A stretch of 52,035 bases of DNA, taken from assembly GCA_018969015.1 (NCBI GenBank), contig JAGWZE010000024.1, forward strand, positions 1 through 52,035, read 5' to 3'. This document shows, piece by piece, positions 1-8,902 of the stretch. Position numbers and translations under genes: made by a program. Each line of letters opens with the position of its first letter. Position 1 is the first letter of the stretch. The DNA is from Alphaproteobacteria bacterium. GTDB lineage: Bacteria > Pseudomonadota > Alphaproteobacteria > Caulobacterales > Aquidulcibacteraceae. The notes below the pieces were generated by a model that did not search any database, was not told the DNA's origin, and saw only the letters and a list, made by a program, of their open reading frames with translations.

Positions 1-224
1 TCGATCGTCGCGGTCGCGCGGTCGATGGCGTCACGCAGAACGCTCTGGGACGACAGGCGCGAACGCTGGTCCTGGGCGATGGCGAAGACCGCGCCGTTAT
101 CACGGGCCGAAGAGACCTTCAGGCCAGTGTTGATGCGGTCTTGAACCTCGGAAAGGTCCGATTGAGTGGAGCGAAGGGATTGGAGCGCGACGAGCGCGCC
201 ATAATTCGTGTTAACGCTAGTCAT
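1..224 (-). CDS. Flagellin, N-terminal part (cut by window edge)
   Basis: Filament subunit of the flagellum, exported through the flagellar type III apparatus. About 74 residues are visible, starting MTSVNTNYGALVALQSL. They contain the conserved flagellin D0/D1 helix pattern, including a DRINTGLKVSSARDNGAVFAIAQ-type stretch and the run RSRLSSQSVLRDAIDRA. This is the part that forms the coiled coil in the filament core. The start is the ATG whose complement lies at 222-224. The gene runs off the left edge. It lies downstream of flbT and flaF on the same strand, as in Caulobacterales, where those two genes control flagellin expression. A terminator-like hairpin separates it from flaF, so it probably has its own promoter; I found no convincing sigma-54 promoter match upstream. 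Confidence 0.93.
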   Translation of the reverse strand, partial: MTSVNTNYGALVALQSLRSTQSDLSEVQDRINTGLKVSSARDNGAVFAIAQDQRSRLSSQSVLRDAIDRATATI

Positions 225-306
225 AGGACACCCGGTTCTGAGTTATCCCTAGCCATTCGGGCCAGGGACCGCGTTTCGCGGCCGGTCGTCTCTAATTGGA
301 TTTAGT

Positions 307-339
307 AAAAGCTCCCCAAACTGGGGCCCGCTTTGGGGA
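307..339 (-). terminator. Rho-independent terminator after flaF
   Basis: TCCCCAAA (313-320) pairs perfectly with TTTGGGGA (332-339) across an 11-nt loop. Read on the minus strand, the 3' arm is followed by GC and then TTTT. It sits between the flaF stop (367) and the flagellin start (224), so it would separate the flbT-flaF unit from the flagellin transcript. A smaller CCCC/GGGG pairing inside it could compete. Confidence 0.7.
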
Positions 340-366
340 TTTCACTTATATTATGGTGAATTTGAC

Positions 367-720
367 TTAACCGGCGTCGCCGGCAAGGCCCTGCATGATC
401 GTGCGGTTGATGTCGATCAGCACGTCGATGTCGGCGTTCGAGCGGATCACCGCGCTCGTGTGTTTGTCGACGAAAATGGACAGGGAGATGATCCCGGCGC
501 GCAGCGACTGGGGCAGCTCGTTGGTCGGCTGGGCGCAATCCGTCGCCAGGATCGACCACAGGCGGCGATTTTTGTGCAGGGCGTCGATGACGAATTGCAG
601 GTCGGCGCGATTTTCGTTGGCGGCGATCAAGCCGCGCGTCGTCTCGGCGAACGCGCGGTACTCGGTGGCCCGAGGCGGTTCAGCCTGTTGGTTGACGCGT
701 TGATAAGCCTGGATCGACAT
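367..720 (-). CDS. flaF: Flagellar biosynthesis regulator FlaF
   Basis: FlaF is a small cytosolic protein needed for flagellin synthesis and secretion in Caulobacter-type bacteria; it acts opposite to FlbT. The 117-residue product starts MSIQAYQRVNQQAEPPRATEYRAF, with the family pattern of an N-terminal Y-x-x-V segment, a central ENR..LQFVIDALHKNRRLW stretch and a C-terminal helical part ending in an IDINRTIMQGL run. Length fits the family. The start at 720 was preferred over the GTG/ATG region four codons upstream because family members begin with MS-x-x-AY. The start lies inside the 3' end of flbT (41-nt overlap), which suggests translational coupling. It is followed by a terminator and then a flagellin gene. 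Confidence 0.9.
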   Translation of the reverse strand: MSIQAYQRVNQQAEPPRATEYRAFAETTRGLIAANENRADLQFVIDALHKNRRLWSILATDCAQPTNELPQSLRAGIISLSIFVDKHTSAVIRSNADIDVLIDINRTIMQGLAGDAG

Positions 721-1111
721 CCGCCATCCCAAGTCGTTCGTCTTCGTAGACGATCAGTTTTCGACACCGCATGAGCGCCTTGTAGTACTCACCGGCCATG
801 ACTTCGGCGGAAATGTTCAAACATTCCGTCAAGATCACGGGGTTTCGCACCGCGCCCATGAATTCTGCCAAGCGCTCGGCAAATTCTCCGTAAAGAGCGC
901 TCTGGCTCCCTTCGTCGAGATACATGAGCATGACGGGGAAATAGATCCGCCGTGCCGGCGAATTCGCCTCCTCGGGCTGCATGATGTCCTTTTCGCGCAG
1001 GACGGACGCCTTGTTCTGGAGGACCAGCGCGGACCGTCGATCCCCGTTTTGCACGACGGCCCCGTTGACGACGAAGCGTTCCCCCGGGCGGAGCGACAGT
1101 TTCAAGGGCAT
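680..1111 (-). CDS. flbT: Flagellar biosynthesis repressor FlbT
   Basis: FlbT is a post-transcriptional regulator. In Caulobacter it binds the 5' untranslated region of flagellin mRNA and destabilises it until the hook is complete. The 143-residue product starts MPLKLSLRPGERFVVNGAVV and carries the family hallmarks LQNKASVLREKDIM, ARRIYFPVMLMYL and a C-terminal helical stretch with EYYKALMRCRKLIVYE. The start at 1111 was preferred to one 11 codons upstream because the family begins with MPLKL..KP/RPGE. It overlaps flaF by 41 nt and is transcribed ahead of it. The linked flagellin is a plausible target. Confidence 0.93.
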   Translation of the reverse strand: MPLKLSLRPGERFVVNGAVVQNGDRRSALVLQNKASVLREKDIMQPEEANSPARRIYFPVMLMYLDEGSQSALYGEFAERLAEFMGAVRNPVILTECLNISAEVMAGEYYKALMRCRKLIVYEDERLGMADVDPGLSTRQPTG

Positions 1112-1274
1112 GGCGTTCTGGCCTTTCCTTCGCTGGATACCCACTCCGCTGCTGGGTTGCTTCGGTTAACGGAACCTTTCCAAACAGCCGCCGGCGCCTC
1201 TACGTCAGCTTGCAAGCCGCGCCGGGCGCCCTACCCTGGCGGCGACAGCACACTCGCCGGGATCAGGACCTCAC

Positions 1275-2126
<852 letters not shown>

Positions 2127-2200
2127 GACGCCCGGAGGCGGACGGAACCAGGCCGTTCCCCCCGCGCGCGAACCACCTGCGACAGGCCACGAGCACAAGG

Positions 2201-2310
2201 CCCCTCCCCAGCGTGGAGGGGTTTGGGGTGGGGAGAGCGCGCGCCGGCGCTTAACGCCCAGGCGCGCAGTCCCGCTCTCCCCCTCCCAACCCTCCCCCGC
2301 TGGGGGAGGG
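2201..2310. repeat. Intergenic G/C-run palindromic element
   Basis: The spacer between two convergent genes (2127-2425) holds alternating C-runs and G-runs: CCCCTCCCCAGCGTGGAGGGG at the left and CCTCCCCCGCTGGGGGAGGG at the right. The inner arms, GGTTTGGGGTGGGGAGAGCG-like and CGCTCTCCCCCTCCC-like, are imperfect inverted copies. The element could fold into a long hairpin and stop transcription from both sides. It differs in sequence from the palindromes at 10.2 and 16.8 kb. The rest of the spacer shows nothing recognisable. Confidence 0.65.
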
Positions 2311-2425
2311 ATTCATCGGGAACCGGATTGCGCAGCGGGCTCACTCGCAGGGAAGCATGCGGCTTTGACGGGGGGGCAGAAGCGCGCCGGGGTAGGTGCG
2401 GCCTGCCCGACGCGGCAGGGTAAGG

Positions 2426-3190
2426 TCAGCCCACGAAGTCTGCGATCCGAGCCACGATGTCCGCATCGCGGGCGACGTCCCGGTGCCCCAGGCCGTCGGC
2501 CAAGAGAAGATCTGCCCCGCCAGCCCAATTGTCGGCGACGGCGCGGACCTGATCAAAGGGGCAGACGTCGTCGTCGAGCGAATGGACGACGAGCGCACGG
2601 GACCGCATGTCGTGCGCAGCGCGGCGCAGATCGAACCAATCGACACTCCGGCCGGTGGCGGCCTCGAGGCGCGCGATCATCGCCTCGACGGCGCCGGGCG
2701 GCGCTTCGTAGCGCTCCGCGCGCCGCTGCATCTGGTCGCGCTGCGCAACCGGCGCGCCGATCAGCACGATGCGCTCGGGCGCGAAGTCCGTCGTCTCGAT
2801 GGCGGCGACCGTGCACGGCGCGCCGTAGGAATGCGTCACGACGGCGTCGATCGGGCCGCAGGCGGCGGCGACGGCGGCGATGCTGCGGGCGACGTCGATC
2901 ATCGAGCCCATCGGCGCCGGCGAAAAGCCGTGGCCCGGCAGATCAAGCGCCACGACCGGGCGCGCGGTGCGGTCGAGCGCCTCGATGACGGGATCCCAAA
3001 GCGAATTGTCGTCCTCCCAGCCGTGCACGAGCAGCACGGCGGGGCCAGGCCCGGTGCGCCAGGTGGCGACGCCCTCGATGATCTGATGCTCGGCGTCGAG
3101 CAGGCGGTTGGCCATGCGCGGGCGTGCGCGCCGGCGCGGACCGTTCATGCCCTCCAGGAAGGCGCGGACGTCATCGGAAATCTCGGTCAT
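2426..3190 (-). CDS. Alpha/beta-fold hydrolase
   Basis: Predicted soluble hydrolase of 254 residues. Visible elements in order: an oxyanion-hole-type LLVHGW followed by EDDNSLWDPVIEAL, a LDLPGHG strand-loop, the nucleophile elbow T-H-S-Y-G (Ser), a candidate acid in HSLDDDVCPF, and the catalytic His in GLGHRDV. This order is typical of the alpha/beta hydrolase superfamily; the substrate cannot be told. The reading frame stays open to 3292, but the start at 3190 (MTEISDDVRAF) is preferred because the upstream extension would run through the transcription terminator at 3251-3284. It converges with the MoxR gene and follows TBDR 1 on the same strand, past that terminator. Confidence 0.85.
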   Translation of the reverse strand: MTEISDDVRAFLEGMNGPRRRARPRMANRLLDAEHQIIEGVATWRTGPGPAVLLVHGWEDDNSLWDPVIEALDRTARPVVALDLPGHGFSPAPMGSMIDVARSIAAVAAACGPIDAVVTHSYGAPCTVAAIETTDFAPERIVLIGAPVAQRDQMQRRAERYEAPPGAVEAMIARLEAATGRSVDWFDLRRAAHDMRSRALVVHSLDDDVCPFDQVRAVADNWAGGADLLLADGLGHRDVARDADIVARIADFVG

Positions 3191-3250
3191 GCCAGACACT
3201 GCGCCGGGCGACGCAGCGGCGGTCAAGCCCCTGCCCGTCCTCGCGTCGGC

Positions 3251-3284
3251 ACAAATGCAAACGCCCCGGCCGAAGCCGGGGCGT
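3251..3284 (-). terminator. Rho-independent terminator after TBDR 1
   Basis: A perfect 10-bp stem, ACGCCCCGGC with GCCGGGGCGT, closes a CGAA loop (TTCG on the minus strand). On the minus strand it is followed by TTGCATTTGT. It lies 30 nt beyond the stop of the receptor gene. Confidence 0.85.
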
Positions 3285-3314
3285 CGCGTCACGCTCGCCG
3301 TGCGGCGGGCGGGA

Positions 3315-5861
3315 TCAGTACTTCGCCTTCAGCGTCACGCCGTAGGTGCGCGGATCGCCGAGGAACGCGCCGCGCGAGTTGCCCTGCAGCGGAATGTTGA
3401 ACGCGATCTGCTGGTAGGCCTCGTCCGTGATGTTGCGGCCCCAGAACTCGATGCCCCAGCGCTCGTCCGCCGTGCTCAGGCCGAGACGCGCGTTGACCAG
3501 GAAGAAGCCCGGCTGGACCTTCGTCGGCTCGAGATCCGAGCCCGTGACCTGATCGGACACGTAGCGGAAGTCGAGATACGCGAGGCCTTCGGCCTTATCG
3601 CCGAACATGCTCTTCTTGTAGGTGAACGCGTTCGTGACCGTCCACAGCGGGGCGTTCGTCAGACGCGAGCCCGGCAGGCGCACGTTGACCGGCGCCGCCG
3701 CCGGGTTCAGCGGGTTGCGCGACAGCGCCACCCAGCCCGAGTCGTCGCCGTATTCGGCTTCGACGTAGGCCAGGCCGCCTTGCATCGACAGGCCGTCGAC
3801 GGGCGTCTGCCAGATCGCGTCGAGTTCGACACCTTGCGACGTGACTTCCGGGATGCTCGACACCTGGAAGCTGACGCCGTTGAAGGTGTTCAGCTGGAAG
3901 TTCGTGTACTCGTTGTAGTACGTCGCGAGGTTGAGCAGCAGGTCGCCGCCGAACCACTGCGTCTTCACGCCGAACTCGTAGGCGTCGACCAGTTCGGCCG
4001 GGAACGACGTGTTCGGCGCGCCGCCCGCGATGACGAAGTCGAACGAGCGATCGAGGTTGAAGCCGCCGCCCTTGTAGCCGCGCGAGAAGCTGAGATACGC
4101 GCTCGCGTTGTCGGTGATGTCACGGCGGGCCGACACGACGCCAGACCACTCGTTCTCATCACGCGACTGGTTGTAGCCGACGGCGTCGAGTTCGCGGCGC
4201 ACAGTCGGGATGCAGTACACCGCGCGACCGCCGACGATCGCCGGCGTCAGGCCGGCGAGCGGCGACGTCGAAGCCGGCAGTGCGGTCGTGCAGTTGGCGT
4301 ACAGCGAGGCCGCCGTGGCGCCCGTCGTTCCGCCGCCCGCGAGCGTGGAGATCGTCGCGGCGAAGGCCGGTTGCGCGTTGTAGGACGTGAAGAACTTCGC
4401 CTTGAGGTCCTTCTCTTCCTTCGTGTAGCGCAGGCCGATCGTGAGATCGGTCTTGTCGTCGATCGACCAGATATTGTGCGTGAAGAAGGCGAGCGACTTG
4501 CCTTCCTGGCGATAGCGGTCCTGCACGAAGGAGTTCGCGACGGTCGCGCCGAGCGCCGGGTTGTTCAGCGCGCCGAACAGCGAGTTCAACGCCCCGAAGT
4601 AGAGGCCGAACTGCGAACCGTTGGTGAGGTTGTCGCGGCGGCCAAGCGTTTCGTCGGAGTAGAACCCGCCAACGAGCCAGTTGACCGGGCCCAGGTCGCC
4701 CTGCAGGCGCAGTTCCTGTGTCCACACCGAGAAGTCGAAGCCCGAGAGGCCGTTCGACGGACGGTACCAGAGATCGGCGCCGGAGAAGTCGGCGTCCTGG
4801 CCCTGGTCGTACGTCCAGTCGCGGTAGGCCGTGACGGAGGTGAGCTGCGCGCCGCCGAGATCGACGTTCACTTCGGCGGACACGCCGGAGTCGCGGAGCT
4901 TCTGCGTGCTGTCGCGGTTGGCGAAGGCGAAGCGATCGGAGATGTCGCCGGTGCCGAGCGCGGCGAGCCCGGTCGGGCCGTAGCCGCCGAACGCCGCGAC
5001 GGCGCCGGCCTGCGGAACGGTCGCGCCGAAGAAGTTGCCGACGAAGCCGTTCAGAAGTTGCGGGTTGTAGACCTTCGCACCGCAGCAGATTTCATCGCGC
5101 TCGGACAGGTCGGCGATGACGCGGACGTTGATGGCGTCAGACGGGATGAACTCGAGCTGGCCGCGGACGGTCCAGACGTCGCGGTTGTTCCAGTCCTTCA
5201 CACGGCCCGTCGGGTAGCGAGCGTCGATGAAGCCGTCGCGCTTACCGACCGCGCCGAACAGACGGAAGCCGAGCTTGTCCTCGACGATCGGGCCCGTGAT
5301 GTGGCCGGCGAGGCGCTGCTCGTTGTAGTTTCCGTACGTCGCTTCGAGATCGCCGCCGAACGCGGAGAGATCCGGGCCAGCCGTGCGGATCGAGATCAGA
5401 CCGGCCGACGTGTTGCGGCCGAACAGCGTGCCTTGCGGGCCGCGCAGGACTTCGACCTGGCTGATTTCGCCGAGGTCGGTCAGCGCGACGCCGTTGCGGG
5501 CGCGATAGACGCCGTCGACGAAGATGCCGACCGCCGACTCGAGACCCGGGTTCGAGCCTTGCGTGCCGATGCCGCGCAGACGCGCCGTGGCCGACGTTTC
5601 GTTTTCCGACACGTTGAATTGCAGAGACGGGGCGACGCTCGTCAGATCCTGGACGTCGCGGATGCCCGAGTTCTGGATCATCTGCGCCGTGATCGGCGTG
5701 ACGGCGACCGGAACGTCCTGCAGGCGCGCTTCGCGGCGCGTGGCCGTGACGATGATGTCTTCGTTCGCCGCAGCGGCTTGCTGCGCGGCCGCTTCGGTCA
5801 CGAGCGCAGCGCTCGCTGCAGCCGCAAACAACCAGAACTTACGGCCAGAAATGCCCGCCAT
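3315..5861 (-). CDS. TonB-dependent receptor (TBDR 1)
   Basis: Outer-membrane receptor of 848 residues that would import a ligand with energy from TonB-ExbBD. The N-terminus MAGISGRKFWLFAAAAS...AAAQ is a signal peptide. It is followed by the TonB-box-like EDIIVTATRRE, a plug domain (LQDVPVAVTPI...RGIGTQGSNPG...VEVLRGPQGTLFGRNTSAG) and a 22-strand-type barrel ending in a terminal beta strand with aromatic and basic residues (GVTLKAKY). The VEVLRGPQGTLFGRNT block is typical of the large Caulobacterales/sphingomonad family; ligands are mostly unknown (siderophores, vitamins, glycans, aromatics). A strong GGGAGGG ribosome site precedes the ATG. It stands alone between terminator and upstream spacer; the neighbour on the same strand resembles a siroheme enzyme, which hints weakly at iron or tetrapyrrole. 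Confidence 0.95.
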   Translation of the reverse strand: MAGISGRKFWLFAAAASAALVTEAAAQQAAAANEDIIVTATRREARLQDVPVAVTPITAQMIQNSGIRDVQDLTSVAPSLQFNVSENETSATARLRGIGTQGSNPGLESAVGIFVDGVYRARNGVALTDLGEISQVEVLRGPQGTLFGRNTSAGLISIRTAGPDLSAFGGDLEATYGNYNEQRLAGHITGPIVEDKLGFRLFGAVGKRDGFIDARYPTGRVKDWNNRDVWTVRGQLEFIPSDAINVRVIADLSERDEICCGAKVYNPQLLNGFVGNFFGATVPQAGAVAAFGGYGPTGLAALGTGDISDRFAFANRDSTQKLRDSGVSAEVNVDLGGAQLTSVTAYRDWTYDQGQDADFSGADLWYRPSNGLSGFDFSVWTQELRLQGDLGPVNWLVGGFYSDETLGRRDNLTNGSQFGLYFGALNSLFGALNNPALGATVANSFVQDRYRQEGKSLAFFTHNIWSIDDKTDLTIGLRYTKEEKDLKAKFFTSYNAQPAFAATISTLAGGGTTGATAASLYANCTTALPASTSPLAGLTPAIVGGRAVYCIPTVRRELDAVGYNQSRDENEWSGVVSARRDITDNASAYLSFSRGYKGGGFNLDRSFDFVIAGGAPNTSFPAELVDAYEFGVKTQWFGGDLLLNLATYYNEYTNFQLNTFNGVSFQVSSIPEVTSQGVELDAIWQTPVDGLSMQGGLAYVEAEYGDDSGWVALSRNPLNPAAAPVNVRLPGSRLTNAPLWTVTNAFTYKKSMFGDKAEGLAYLDFRYVSDQVTGSDLEPTKVQPGFFLVNARLGLSTADERWGIEFWGRNITDEAYQQIAFNIPLQGNSRGAFLGDPRTYGVTLKAKY

Positions 5862-6055
5862 CTGAACAACCCTCCCTGGGAATTCGGAACAATAAAGTTA
5901 AGCGCGCTTCATTGAGCAAAGGCCCTAACGGACCCCTAACGCGTCGAGTCGTGCTGGTGATTAACGGCCCACCGTGCGCGCGTCGAGCGGTTGCGAGATC
6001 ACGAATGCATTGCAACAAGTCGTGTGGCCGCGCCGACACATGCATGAATTATCGG

Positions 6056-6697
6056 TTATTTCCTCATGACTGATGAGGGATCGACGAGGTGCGCGGCAAT
6101 GAACGCGCTCCAGTCTTTCGGCGCCGCCGCGCGGCCTTCGACGACGTCGAGCGCAGCGGCCAGCGCAGCCGCCCACCGCATGGTCGCCGCCGAGCCGAAC
6201 ACACCGGGATCGGGCGCCTGCACGGCAGCGTCGAGGAACGGCGCGAGCCCGGTCGGCGCCGCGGCTTCGACGCGCGCGCGCAACAGCGCGAGCAGCGGCC
6301 CAGGAAGACCGGCGCCGGCAAGCCCGATCGTGAGCGGGCCAATGGCGGCCGTTTCGCCGACGGTGACGTCCGCGCCGGGGCCGCTGTCGAGCGCCATGAA
6401 CACGGCCTTCGCCGCCTTGGCGGAGGCGCGCGCGCGGGCCATGCGGCGCTCGTCGCAGCCGGCCGCCACGAGCGCGGCGTTGCGGAAATCGACAGCGCGC
6501 CAGTTCCGGCGGATAAGTCGCACGCCCGCCACCGTCTCCATTTCGGGGCCCGGACGGGCGCAGATGACGGTGACGCCGGCCCCGGCGCGGACGCAGTCCG
6601 CCGCCAGTTTGGCCGCATGCCGGTCGCCCGCGAGGATCACCACGGCCCGCCCGACCAGGTCCATGAATACCGGGAGCGCGGGGAACAACGACGTCAT
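6056..6697 (-). CDS. Divergent siroheme synthase-like protein (CysG N-terminal domain family)
   Basis: The 213-residue product aligns by eye along the whole precorrin-2 dehydrogenase/ferrochelatase domain: LFPALPVFMDLVGRAVVILAGD at the Rossmann start, AGAGVTVICARP, then IRRNWRAVDFRNAALVAAGCDE, VFMALDS, IGPLTIGLAGAGLPGPLLALLRARVEA and a C-terminal helix. In normal members the first loop reads VGGGxVA; here it is LAGDRHA, so NAD binding may be changed. The Asp of the ATDD active-site motif is kept in GCDE. There is no methyltransferase half. The start at 6697 (MTSLFPALPVF) matches the family; upstream codons in frame look non-coding. It is either a true but divergent precorrin-2 dehydrogenase or a derived relative with a new job. 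Confidence 0.7.
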   Translation of the reverse strand: MTSLFPALPVFMDLVGRAVVILAGDRHAAKLAADCVRAGAGVTVICARPGPEMETVAGVRLIRRNWRAVDFRNAALVAAGCDERRMARARASAKAAKAVFMALDSGPGADVTVGETAAIGPLTIGLAGAGLPGPLLALLRARVEAAAPTGLAPFLDAAVQAPDPGVFGSAATMRWAAALAAALDVVEGRAAAPKDWSAFIAAHLVDPSSVMRK

Positions 6698-7021
6698 GGC
6701 CACCAAGACTGGGGCGCTTCGCGCAGCCGCGCCAGGGGGAATGGACGTTGCGCGGGCCGCAGTCAGGGCCGGTGCGTCAGCGGGCAATGCAACAGAGCGA
6801 AAGAAACATTGATGCGGCTCAGGCTTGTCCCGAGACGCCACAAAAGCGAGTTACTGCGCTGCACAATCACGGGAGGGGAACCGTGCGTGCGGCGGGGGTC
6901 CGCCTTTGCGGGCCGAGGACTGGTCGGGCGGGATCGGAGTACGGCGGGGATGGACGGTTTCGGGTTCAGTAACGGGCGATCGGCCCCCGACCTCGAGGGA
7001 GCAGGTCACGGCGCCGCGGCG

Positions 7022-7924
7022 GTGCTGCGGACCGGTGTGGTCGGCGCCGGCGCGTTCGGCAACTACCACGCGGGCAAGCTCGCAGCCGCCACGTGCAGCG
7101 CCTTCCAGGGCGTCTATGATCCGGATCCGGCGCGCGCCGACGCGATCGCCGGGAAGCATGGCGGCCGCGCCTATGGCTCGCTGGCCGATCTCATCGACGA
7201 CTGCGACGCCCTGATCGTCGCCTCCCCCGCCATGACTCATGCCGCCGCCGCAGCCCAGGCGCTCGAGGCCGGCCGCCACGTGCTCGTGGAAAAGCCGCTC
7301 GCCGCGACGCCGGAAGACGCCGAGCGCCTCGTGCGCCTCGCCTATCGCAACGGCGTCGTGCTGCAGGCCGGCCACCAGGAACGGTTCGTGATGGACGCGA
7401 TCGGCCTGCTGCGCACGCCGCAGCCGCCGCTGCGCATCGAGAGCGTTCGCGAAGGCCCGCCGAGCGGCCGCGGCCTCGACGTCTCCGTCACGCTCGACCT
7501 CATGATCCACGACCTCGACCTGATCGCGATGGTCTTCGGCGCCACGCCGCTCGCCATCCAAGCGGAAGCGACGGGCCGTCCGGGCCTGTGGGACAGCGTG
7601 GAGGCGCGCCTCACCTTCGCCGCCGGCTCGGCGACTTTGGTGGCGAGCCGCGTTGCCCCCGCGCGCCGCCGCACGATGCGGGCGGAGTTCGCGACGGGCG
7701 CCGTGCAGATTGATTTCCTCACGCGCACGATGCGCAACGCGAGCGGCCTCGCGCTCAACGAAAACTTCGCCGATCTCGCGCCCGATCCGCTCGGCATGAG
7801 CGTGGACGCGTTCCTGGCGGCGGCGCGGGGCATCGCGCCCTGCGCAGCGCCCGGCGAAGCCGGCGCGGCGGCGGTGCGCCTCGCAGCGGCGATCGACCAG
7901 GCGGCGATGCGCCTGGCCGCCTGA
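7022..7924 (+). CDS. Gfo/Idh/MocA family oxidoreductase
   Basis: NAD(P)-dependent sugar or polyol oxidoreductase fold, about 300 residues. The Rossmann motif TGVVGAGAFGNYHA lies at the N-terminus, followed by the D of GVYDPDP, ALIVASPAMTH, and the family signature VEKPLA with the catalytic Lys. LDLMIHDLDLI contains the conserved His/Asp pair. Start choice is uncertain. GTG at 7022 gives MLRTGVVGAG, which fits the family. ATG at 6950 and GTG at 6887 are in frame; the latter has a strong GGGAGGGG site at 6871-6878 but would add about 45 low-complexity residues. The gene is divergent from the siroheme-like gene and convergent with the monophosphatase gene. Substrate unknown. Confidence 0.88.
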   Translation: MLRTGVVGAGAFGNYHAGKLAAATCSAFQGVYDPDPARADAIAGKHGGRAYGSLADLIDDCDALIVASPAMTHAAAAAQALEAGRHVLVEKPLAATPEDAERLVRLAYRNGVVLQAGHQERFVMDAIGLLRTPQPPLRIESVREGPPSGRGLDVSVTLDLMIHDLDLIAMVFGATPLAIQAEATGRPGLWDSVEARLTFAAGSATLVASRVAPARRRTMRAEFATGAVQIDFLTRTMRNASGLALNENFADLAPDPLGMSVDAFLAAARGIAPCAAPGEAGAAAVRLAAAIDQAAMRLAA

Positions 7925-7951
7925 GACGGCGCGCGGGGTTTCTTTGATTTG

Positions 7952-8710
7952 CTAGACGCCGACGCGCCCGTTGCCGGCGCGCACGAGGAGCGGCGCGTCG
8001 AGCGCGGCGCCTTCGATCGTGGCTGCGCCGCCCGCGGCCTTCACCAGCGCGCAGCCGCCGGCGACGTCCCACAGCATCGCGCCGGTCTCGCGATAGGCGT
8101 CGGCGCGCCCCGCCGCGACATAGGCCAACGCCGCCGCCGCCGAGCCGATCATCCGCACTTTGCGCCACGCGAGCATGCTGCTCATGAACGCGGAGAAGCC
8201 GGCCTCGTCCGTCTTGGCGCGGGCGGGGATGCCGGTGACGAGCACGCCCCGACCGGGATGGTCGACCGTGGACACCGAAATCGGCCGGCCGTTGAGCGTC
8301 GCGCCGAAGCCGACGGCGCCGACGAAGCACTCGTCGAGCGCCGGCAGATGCACGACGCCGAGAACGGGATCGCCGTCGCGCAGCAACGCGATCGACACGC
8401 CCCAATGCGGGAAGTTCTGGAGATAGTTCACGCTGCCGTCGAGCGGATCGAGCGCCCAGGCATAGGCCCCCTCTTCGCCGCCGGCGATCCAGCCCGTCTC
8501 TTCCGAGAGGATCTTGTAGGGCGCGAGCGCGCGCAGCCGTGCGACGATGAGATCTTCCGCCTTGCGATCGGCGGCGAGTTTCACTTCGCGGCCCTGCACG
8601 TCGTCGATCGTGGCCCAGGCGGCGCGGTGGTCGAGCAGGGCTGCGCCGGCGTCCCGCGCGATGGCGGCGGCATGCGTCAACAGCGAGGCGAGATCGGGCG
8701 CGGCGGTCAT
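7952..8710 (-). CDS. Inositol monophosphatase family protein
   Basis: Mg-dependent, Li-sensitive-type phosphatase of 252 residues. Metal-binding motifs are present: E70-E71 in LSEETGW, D88-P-L-D91-G in ALDPLDGSVNY, and the C-terminal W-D pair in GAMLWDVAGGCALV. Members hydrolyse inositol monophosphate, histidinol phosphate, 3'-phosphoadenosine phosphate (CysQ) or fructose-1,6-bisphosphate; the sequence does not decide. Its 3' end converges on the Gfo/Idh/MocA gene with 27 nt between them. The open frame upstream of 8710 is an antisense shadow of the next plus-strand gene. Confidence 0.92.
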   Translation of the reverse strand: MTAAPDLASLLTHAAAIARDAGAALLDHRAAWATIDDVQGREVKLAADRKAEDLIVARLRALAPYKILSEETGWIAGGEEGAYAWALDPLDGSVNYLQNFPHWGVSIALLRDGDPVLGVVHLPALDECFVGAVGFGATLNGRPISVSTVDHPGRGVLVTGIPARAKTDEAGFSAFMSSMLAWRKVRMIGSAAAALAYVAAGRADAYRETGAMLWDVAGGCALVKAAGGAATIEGAALDAPLLVRAGNGRVGV

Positions 8711-8902
8711 GGCGCGTCTCCTTACGCGGAACCACGGGAGCCCGCCACCGCTCTCGGGTGCGCGGACTCGCGGATCTTCGGACTGGGCGGCAGCTTCCGA
8801 TTCTGAGCGACGGACCGTTCGTCCGGGGCTTGAGCATGCGTCCGCGTCGGCCGATACCGGCGCCGTGAGACCGCGCGCGGGGCGCGGCGATCGGGGATCG
8901 GC

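Noticed and set aside
225-366. Sigma-54 promoter for the flagellin gene
   Set aside because: I looked for GG-N10-GC; the TGGCCCG segment has the wrong spacing to a GC element. No acceptable match found.
3190-3292. Longer start for the alpha/beta hydrolase
   Set aside because: Would place the receptor's transcription terminator inside the coding sequence and adds non-conserved residues.
2365-3400. Plus-strand frames opposite the alpha/beta hydrolase
   Set aside because: Compositionally biased Arg/Ala/Pro sequence; the minus strand has ordered hydrolase motifs.
3108-5915. 935-codon plus-strand open frame across TBDR 1
   Set aside because: Antisense to a clear receptor gene; its translation is Arg/Val/Glu-rich without any domain, an artefact of high GC. 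The same applies to long antisense frames at 17375-19696, 31296-34067, 35904-39125, 43048-46227 and 48983-51154.
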